The notes below the pieces were generated by a model. It made no database searches. It had not been told where the DNA came from and saw only the letters and a program-made list of their open reading frames with translations. The position numbers and the translations under genes are program-made. A stretch of DNA of 11,710 nt from JAUVHV01 sp964523875 (lineage in GTDB: Bacteria; Omnitrophota; Gorgyraeia; JABMRG01). Position 1 is the first letter of the stretch. Each line of letters begins with the position of its first letter. The DNA is taken from contig CAZGAS010000041.1 of the NCBI GenBank assembly GCA_964523875.1, positions 1 to 11,710 on the forward strand, in the 5' to 3' direction. Of the stretch, positions 6,603-11,710 are shown piece after piece.

Positions 6603-6631
6603 AAAATAGTACTCGGTGGGGTCATTATACG

Positions 6632-6690
6632 TGCCTGCTTTTATCCGGCAGGTGGCTCGTTATGAACCTGCCTAATAAGCGGGGTTTTTT
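6632..6690 (+). promoter_or_regulatory. Candidate attenuator: alternative hairpins and terminator in the smc leader
   Basis: Four segments can pair in two exclusive ways. A is GCCTGC (6633-6638), B is GGCAGGT (6647-6653), C is ACCTGCC (6666-6672) and D is GCGGGG (6679-6684), followed by six T (6685-6690). A:B together with C:D forms a terminator with a U-tract; B:C, a 7-bp perfect stem with a 12-nt loop, would disrupt both. The C:D stem is short (5 bp, or 7 bp with one bulge), so termination may be partial. No known riboswitch consensus is recognised. A 13-codon ORF starts at 6662 inside the region, behind AGGTGG in segment B. Alternatively the unit ends an independent small RNA of about 80 nt. 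Confidence 0.5.
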
Positions 6691-6733
6691 ATTGACAACT
6701 TAATAAAACACTATAAATCAGGAGGAACAATAA

Positions 6734-9700
6734 TTGTACCTCAAAAAAATTGAATTGTTTGGATTCAAATCTTTTGCTAATAAAACAACTCTTAGCTTTG
6801 AGCCCGGTGTCGCGGCTATAGTAGGCCCTAATGGCTGCGGAAAATCTAATATCAGCGACGGTATGAAATGGGTTCTTGGAGAACAGAGCGCTAAGGAATT
6901 GCGTGGCTCAAAGATGGAAGATATAATATTTAACGGTACTGATAATACCGAGGCTGTTAATCTCGCCGAGGTCTCCCTGACATTCTCTAATATTGACCGT
7001 ACTCTCTTAGTAGATTATGATGAAGTTATAATCACAAGAAGGGTTTTTCGTTCAGGTGAAAGTGAATATCTGTTAAACAAGACACAGGTGCGGCTTAAGG
7101 ATATAACAGCGCTTTTAGCCGGTACCGGTATTGGTGTAAGCTCATACTCTATAGCTGAGCAGGGTAAGATGGATCGCGTACTTCACGCGAAGCCTGAGGA
7201 CCGCCGCGAAATTTTTGAAGAAGCCAGTGGAATAACAAAATATAAGACCAAGAGAAAAGAGGCGTTAAATAAGTTAGAACATACAGAAGTTAACCTTGTC
7301 AGGATAGCGGATATTGTAAATGAAGTAAGGCGCCAGATAAATTCTATTGAAAGGCAGGCCCAGAAGGCGGAAAAATTCCGTGTACAATTTGATACATTGA
7401 AAAATCTTGATATTAAACTGGCTTTACATGAGTATAACGAGGTTAGGAATCAGGAGAAAGATAAAAAAGATAGCACAGGTTCCCTTAAGCAAAAAGAAGG
7501 GCATCTCTCTTTAGAGCTTAATTTGCAGCAGGATGAATTACGTATATATCGTGAAAAGATAAATTCATTTGACGAGACCATAGCGGAGACAAGGCAATCC
7601 GCGTCCGAAGTATCAGGCGCCATAGAGATGCAAAAGAATAGCATCAGGGTGAATACCGAACGTATAGAAGAGTTAAAGCAGCGTTCTGAATCGCTCATGA
7701 AAGAGATAGAGGAGATTGCCAGGAGAAGCTCTGAGATGCGGAAAAAGATATCTTCCGTGGAATATGAGTTTAATATGATAGATGATGAGCGTGAGAAAAA
7801 GCAGGCGCTTCTAGCTGACACGGAAGAAGGGCTGGATAATATATCCAACATTATAAAAGAGTGTGAAAAAGCTATATCTGAAAGTAAGGTCTCCACAATG
7901 GAGAATGCGTCACACCAGTCAAGGCTTAGGAATGAATTGAGCAAAATCTCAGCTGGTGTTGCTGCCGCCCTATCACGCAATCGCAGATTATGCATTGAGA
8001 AGGATAAGATTATAAAAGATAAGGACACGATCGAAGCGCGTTTACAGGCCGCGGAGACCACGTTTACAGAACAAAGAAAAGTCTTGGAAAATGTACTGCA
8101 GCTTTTACACTCCCTTAAGAATGCCTTTACCCAACTTGGCATTAACTTTAAAGAGAAGACGGATATTATAGATAAGATGAAGCAAAGGTTCGCTTCATCT
8201 AGTTCAAAGTTAGAGGTTTTAAGGGACCTTAAACAGAACCAGGAGGGCTTTTCTGAAGGAGTAAAGGCCTATATGGCGTTTATTGAAAATAACCCCCAAC
8301 AGAAAGAGTTCTTTGTAGGTGTGGTGGCTGATATGATAGAAGCGAAGGAGAGTCTTATAGGTCCGCTTGAATCTGTTTTAGGTGAAAAAAGCCAGGCTAT
8401 AATAGTCAAAAACGCTTTGGCACGTCAAGAAGCGCTGGCATTTCTTAAGGAGAATAAAAAAGGAAGGGCGCAATTTATAGTCTCTGAAGAGATACCTGAG
8501 ATTTTGGGTGAAGAGCATGTTATATGCCCTGTACCTGGCGCGACAAAGCTGTCTGAGCTTATAGGCACAAGAGATGAAGGCAGGGATATACTGGACTATC
8601 TGCTCAAGGAGATATATTTAGTTGACAAGATACCTGATGATACCAGCCATTTAAGTTCTTCTATGGTATTTGTTACAAAAGAAGGCGATATGAAAGGCGG
8701 TATTATCTATTCCAATGGCTCAAATGTTGCTGATGAATATACCAGCATCATAGGGCGAGACGCGAAGATAAGAGAGCTTTCACAGGAGGTCGGTGACCTT
8801 AAGGGACAGATATCTGTTTATGAACAAGAGCATTCTAGTATGGCATTCAGGCTTGAACAGATGAAAAAGGATGTTGCCAGCCAGGAAGATGTCGCAAAGA
8901 GGGAAGAGATAAAGCTTCATGAAAAAGAGTCTGAAAAGACAAAAGTTATAGAACAAAAAGATAGGTTACAGGAAGAGTTGGATCTTATAGAGCTTGAATT
9001 AGATGAGATAACTGAGGAAGAGGCAGGGCTTAAGCAGAGAGAGGAATCATTGAATATAGAGTTAGTAGGTCTCGAAACAGAGCAGGGCAAGGTAGAGGCC
9101 TTTATGGGCCAGAACCATGAGGCAATTCTTCAACAAGCTGCCAAAAAGGAGAGAAGTGTAGTATCTCTAGCGGAGTTGCGGACACAGATGTCACTTGTTG
9201 CTGAAAAATATGATTCACAGAATGCTTCTCTTAATATGCTGAAGGAGTCATTGCATAATGAGGATAAATCAGTCTCAGAGAGAAAGAATCAGCTTGAGGA
9301 TGCTCATGCGAAATCTTCTTCATTATCAGCGGATATTGAAAACGCAGGTAAAGAGACCGCAGCCTTGACAGAGAAGCTTGCTGTTGTTAGCGAAGAGCTT
9401 GTAAAGCTTCAAGGCCAGAGAGTTGCGGCGTATGCCCAGGTAGAGGAAAGGGAGAAGAAGACTCACGCTATGCAGAAGGACCTCGATGAGCTTAGAAGCG
9501 GCATATCAAATTTTCATTTAAATATAAGCGAACTTACGTATAGAGCCAGCAGCATTAAAGAGAGAATAGAATTAGCGTACAAGGTTGATCTTGATCAGGA
9601 GCAGGCTGTATTTGAGGGCACACAAGACTTTCAACAGATATCTCAAGAGGTAGAGGCCTTAAAGGCAAAGATAGATAAGATGGGCCATGTTAATCTTGTC

Positions 9701-10399
9701 GCGATAGAAGAGCATAAGGAATTACAGGAAAGGTACGATTTTTTAAGTAGCCAACAGGGAGACCTCATAAGCGCGAAAGAATCCCTTCATAAGGCGATAA
9801 ACAAGATAAACCGCACTACAAGGAAGATGTTTATCGAGACATTTGAACAGATACAGGTTGCCTTTAAAGAGTATTTCAAGCTTCTGTTTGGCGGTGGCGC
9901 GGCAGAGCTGTTTCTTATGGACCAGGCTGATATACTCGAGAGCGGTATTGAGATCGTGGTTCGTCCTCCGGGGAAAAAGCTTCAATCCATCTCATTGTTA
10001 TCAGGAGGCGAGAAGGCCCTTACATCTGTAGCGCTTTTATTCGCGCTTTTCAAGGTAAGGCCTACCCCGTTTTGCATTCTGGATGAGATAGACGCACCTC
10101 TGGATGAAGCCAACATAGACCGTTTTAGTAGGATGCTGCAGGAGTTTATAAAAACAACGCAATTTATTATTATTACGCACAACAAAAAAACCATATCTGT
10201 ATGTGATCTTATGTATGGTATCACAATGGAAAAATCAGGTATATCCAAGATAGTTTCGGTCCAGCTCGTAGATGATGAGAAGATAGCTCAGAGAAAGAAA
10301 GTTGCCGAAGAGGCGGTAATAAATAAGCTTAAACAGGATGCCGCGGAAACGGTTCAGGCACAGGTATCGGAAGAACCGGTTATAGATGGTAAGGCCTAA
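6734..10399 (+). CDS. smc: Chromosome segregation/condensation protein SMC
   Basis: ATPase that dimerises and, with ScpA/ScpB, loops and compacts DNA for chromosome segregation on the nucleoid. Seen: 1221 aa, slightly longer than the usual 1150-1200. The N-terminal head begins M-Y-L-K-K-I-E-L-F-G-F-K-S-F. Walker A, G-P-N-G-C-G-K-S, is at 31-38; long charged coiled coils span about 170-500 and 680-1020; the globular hinge is about 505-675. The C-terminal head has the ABC signature L-S-G-G-E at 1089-1093 and Walker B L-D-E-I-D at 1116-1120. The arrangement with one central hinge separates it from RecN and Rad50. A variable acidic tail of about 30 residues follows the head. The start is TTG, chosen because AGGAGG (6720-6725) lies 8 nt upstream and the N-terminus is canonical. 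scpA and scpB are not in the window. The leader carries a promoter and attenuator-like folds. The 3' end overlaps the convergent cyclase gene by 4 nt. Confidence 0.97.
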   Translation: MYLKKIELFGFKSFANKTTLSFEPGVAAIVGPNGCGKSNISDGMKWVLGEQSAKELRGSKMEDIIFNGTDNTEAVNLAEVSLTFSNIDRTLLVDYDEVIITRRVFRSGESEYLLNKTQVRLKDITALLAGTGIGVSSYSIAEQGKMDRVLHAKPEDRREIFEEASGITKYKTKRKEALNKLEHTEVNLVRIADIVNEVRRQINSIERQAQKAEKFRVQFDTLKNLDIKLALHEYNEVRNQEKDKKDSTGSLKQKEGHLSLELNLQQDELRIYREKINSFDETIAETRQSASEVSGAIEMQKNSIRVNTERIEELKQRSESLMKEIEEIARRSSEMRKKISSVEYEFNMIDDEREKKQALLADTEEGLDNISNIIKECEKAISESKVSTMENASHQSRLRNELSKISAGVAAALSRNRRLCIEKDKIIKDKDTIEARLQAAETTFTEQRKVLENVLQLLHSLKNAFTQLGINFKEKTDIIDKMKQRFASSSSKLEVLRDLKQNQEGFSEGVKAYMAFIENNPQQKEFFVGVVADMIEAKESLIGPLESVLGEKSQAIIVKNALARQEALAFLKENKKGRAQFIVSEEIPEILGEEHVICPVPGATKLSELIGTRDEGRDILDYLLKEIYLVDKIPDDTSHLSSSMVFVTKEGDMKGGIIYSNGSNVADEYTSIIGRDAKIRELSQEVGDLKGQISVYEQEHSSMAFRLEQMKKDVASQEDVAKREEIKLHEKESEKTKVIEQKDRLQEELDLIELELDEITEEEAGLKQREESLNIELVGLETEQGKVEAFMGQNHEAILQQAAKKERSVVSLAELRTQMSLVAEKYDSQNASLNMLKESLHNEDKSVSERKNQLEDAHAKSSSLSADIENAGKETAALTEKLAVVSEELVKLQGQRVAAYAQVEEREKKTHAMQKDLDELRSGISNFHLNISELTYRASSIKERIELAYKVDLDQEQAVFEGTQDFQQISQEVEALKAKIDKMGHVNLVAIEEHKELQERYDFLSSQQGDLISAKESLHKAINKINRTTRKMFIETFEQIQVAFKEYFKLLFGGGAAELFLMDQADILESGIEIVVRPPGKKLQSISLLSGGEKALTSVALLFALFKVRPTPFCILDEIDAPLDEANIDRFSRMLQEFIKTTQFIIITHNKKTISVCDLMYGITMEKSGISKIVSVQLVDDEKIAQRKKVAEEAVINKLKQDAAETVQAQVSEEPVIDGKA

Positions 10400-11565
10400 C
10401 AGCTGTTAACTCTGTTTTTCCCTTCATGTTTTGCGTTATAGAGCGCTTCGTCAGCTTTTTTGATAAGGTGCTCTTTTTTTTGTGCGTCCACAGGAAAAGA
10501 CGCTAATCCCGCGCTTACGGTAAGAGGCGGGAAAGATCTATCTTTTTCAGCACGCTTAAAAGTCTTTTCTATAACTTGCCTTAATCTTTCTACAATATGA
10601 AATGAGCCTTCCTTGTCTATACCAGGCATAATAATCGCAAACTCCTCGCCACCATACCTGCATACAAGGTCCTGACTGCGAGTACTTTTTTTCAACATAG
10701 ACGCGACTTCACGAAGGGCAGCATCTCCTTTTTGGTGGCCAAGGATGTCGTTATATATTTTAAAGTTATCTAGGTCTATCATCGCTAGCGTAATACTGGA
10801 TTTTTGTGATCTGGAAATTTTTATGGCCCCTGACAGACTGTTTTGAAAATACCCGTGGTTCCACAGTCTTGTCAAGGAATCGGTATGCGCCTGGAATTTT
10901 GTAGTTTCATATAGGTGGGCGTTTTCTATCGCGAGGCCTGCCTGATTCGCGAACATAGTAAGTATACGGACATCATCCTTTGTGATGGGCTTCTTTGTTG
11001 TCATGTTATCTACCATTAGAACGCCCTGGGTCTCATGTTTTCCTTTAAGGGGTACAGCCGCGAAAAGATCTACACGAAGTTTATCAAGAATCGGGTCTGA
11101 TATCTTTTTCCGCGCTGGTCTGGATGTAATCTCAAAATTCATGCCTTCAAGCGTACACATTGTGAGTATTCCACCACTTTCATTTAAGGGTAGCCTTATC
11201 TTCTTAACAATGTTATTTAGGGGTGCTCTTATTACGTGGCTATCTATCCTATGGAACATATCAACTATCTTATCAAGGTGCAATTTTTCTTCCTCAATCT
11301 TTTGCCATACAGCATATGCTTCCTCAGCGCTGATGGACCCTATGGCCATAACACCTTCAAGCGCTGAGCGGTTTTTATTGACAAGAAAAAGCATTGCCCT
11401 GTTAAAACCAAGGCCTTCATGTGATGTTACAGCGCTCAAAATAACATAGAGAACTTCAGGCATGTTCAGGGTTGTCCTCATCGCGTTTGATATTTCGTAT
11501 AAGAACCAAAGCTCTGATTTGGTTTTCTGCAAATCTTCTTTTAATTTTTTAATTTTATTATCCAT
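10396..11565 (-). CDS. GAF-GGDEF diguanylate cyclase
   Basis: Makes cyclic di-GMP from two GTP, presumably tuned by a ligand or signal at its GAF domain. Seen: 389 aa with no membrane segment, so cytosolic. A short coiled N-terminus (1-30) leads into a GAF-type domain (about 32-218, ending L-M-V-D-N and F-A-N-Q-A-G-L-A-I-E-N-A). A helix linker follows, then GGDEF from about 222 to 385. The substrate motif D-L-D-N-F-K-x-x-N-D is at 264-273, the catalytic loop G-G-E-E-F at 305-309 is intact, and the inhibitory I-site R296-x-x-D299 sits exactly five residues before it. An active, product-inhibited cyclase is therefore expected. Start choice: a TTG at 11610 would place the start upstream of a consensus promoter, so the ATG at 11565 is preferred; no Shine-Dalgarno precedes it. 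It converges on smc with a 4-nt overlap and no terminator between them. Confidence 0.93.
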   Translation of the reverse strand: MDNKIKKLKEDLQKTKSELWFLYEISNAMRTTLNMPEVLYVILSAVTSHEGLGFNRAMLFLVNKNRSALEGVMAIGSISAEEAYAVWQKIEEEKLHLDKIVDMFHRIDSHVIRAPLNNIVKKIRLPLNESGGILTMCTLEGMNFEITSRPARKKISDPILDKLRVDLFAAVPLKGKHETQGVLMVDNMTTKKPITKDDVRILTMFANQAGLAIENAHLYETTKFQAHTDSLTRLWNHGYFQNSLSGAIKISRSQKSSITLAMIDLDNFKIYNDILGHQKGDAALREVASMLKKSTRSQDLVCRYGGEEFAIIMPGIDKEGSFHIVERLRQVIEKTFKRAEKDRSFPPLTVSAGLASFPVDAQKKEHLIKKADEALYNAKHEGKNRVNSC

Positions 11566-11575
11566 GGTAAACTTT

Positions 11576-11603
11576 ATTATATAACGATGTTTGTTATTGT
11601 CAA
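11576..11603 (-). promoter_or_regulatory. Consensus sigma70-type promoter of the diguanylate cyclase gene
   Basis: Read on the minus strand: TTGACA (11603-11598) and TATAAT (11581-11576), both perfect hexamers, with a 16-nt spacer. The expected start site is near 11569, only about 4 nt before the ATG at 11565, so the mRNA would be almost leaderless. This is also the main argument against the longer TTG start at 11610. Confidence 0.78.
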
Positions 11604-11710
11604 GTTGCAATTATTAAAAACAAGCCCGTTTCTTGAAAAAAGGCAGGCCGGACTTTGATCATGCAACTAAAAGTGTGTTCTTTTGAAGATTAGCCTCATT
11701 TTTAATCTCA

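Noticed and set aside
6609..6690. Known riboswitch or SRP/6S/tmRNA in the smc leader
   Set aside because: None of the signature loops or conserved cores I know for these RNAs is present; only generic alternative stems are seen.
6692..6717. Second promoter TTGACA (6692-6697) with TATAAA (6712-6717) just before smc
   Set aside because: The spacer is only 14 nt, too short for a normal sigma70 promoter; the one at 6574-6602 is far better.
7450..8142. Long minus-strand open frame inside smc
   Set aside because: It is a serine-rich shadow of the coiled-coil coding strand with no domain pattern; smc is continuous across it.
11566..11610. TTG start adding 15 residues to the diguanylate cyclase
   Set aside because: The extension spans both hexamers of a perfect promoter, so those codons would not be transcribed from it.
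11615..11634. CAAG...CTTG hairpin flanked by A and T runs, as a terminator
   Set aside because: The stem is only 4 bp and the flanking A-runs do not extend it.
11659..11710. Minus-strand open frame ending at 11659, a possible C-terminus of a gene beyond the window
   Set aside because: Sixteen codons with no recognisable motif; a second minus-strand frame is open for nearly as long.

Overview
This window reads as ordinary bacterial chromosome of moderate to low G+C, organised in short operons. It combines type II fatty-acid synthesis genes, an acyl-CoA dehydrogenase with an electron-transfer flavoprotein whose EtfA half carries a two-cluster ferredoxin domain, a full-length SMC protein and a GAF-GGDEF diguanylate cyclase. 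Ferredoxin-fused EtfA with a bifurcation-type EtfB points to an anaerobe. The mix of Shine-Dalgarno and SD-less starts and the palindrome-rich intergenic DNA would fit a deep-branching uncultivated lineage such as Omnitrophota. That assignment is an inference made without any database search, so I hold it loosely. I see no tRNA, rRNA, IS transposase, phage gene or CRISPR array.

Layout, left to right. 1-255: noncoding leader. 256-630 (+): small exported protein with a BamE/SmpA-like C-terminal half. 694-3229 (+): fabG, acpP, fabF, the classic order of the fatty-acid elongation cluster. A 286-nt fabG-acpP gap is packed with consecutive hairpins enclosed by a 10-bp inverted repeat. 3239-3337: a very long near-perfect hairpin between fabF and the next operon. 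3377-6531 (+): acyl-CoA dehydrogenase, etfB and etfA, spaced 9 and 2 nt apart. 6574-6733: a strong sigma70-type promoter, then a leader with four mutually exclusive pairing segments ending in a U-tract, which looks like an attenuator upstream of smc. 6734-10399 (+): smc. 10396-11565 (-): diguanylate cyclase, convergent with smc and overlapping it by 4 nt, driven by a consensus promoter that would give an almost leaderless mRNA. 11611-11710: noncoding.

How the genes work together. FabG, AcpP and FabF supply ketoacyl reduction, the acyl carrier and condensation for membrane lipid synthesis. The acd-etfB-etfA operon encodes the parts of a flavin-based electron-bifurcating (or confurcating) acyl-CoA dehydrogenase complex that would couple NADH, ferredoxin and an enoyl-CoA/acyl-CoA pair. 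SMC condenses and segregates the chromosome. The cyclase makes c-di-GMP in response to an unknown GAF-domain input.

The parts most worth a second look are noncoding: the attenuator-like smc leader, the multi-hairpin fabG-acpP region and the 28-bp-stem element before acd. Among the proteins, it is the ferredoxin-fused bifurcating Etf operon lying directly behind a fab cluster that shows no dehydratase or enoyl reductase in this window.
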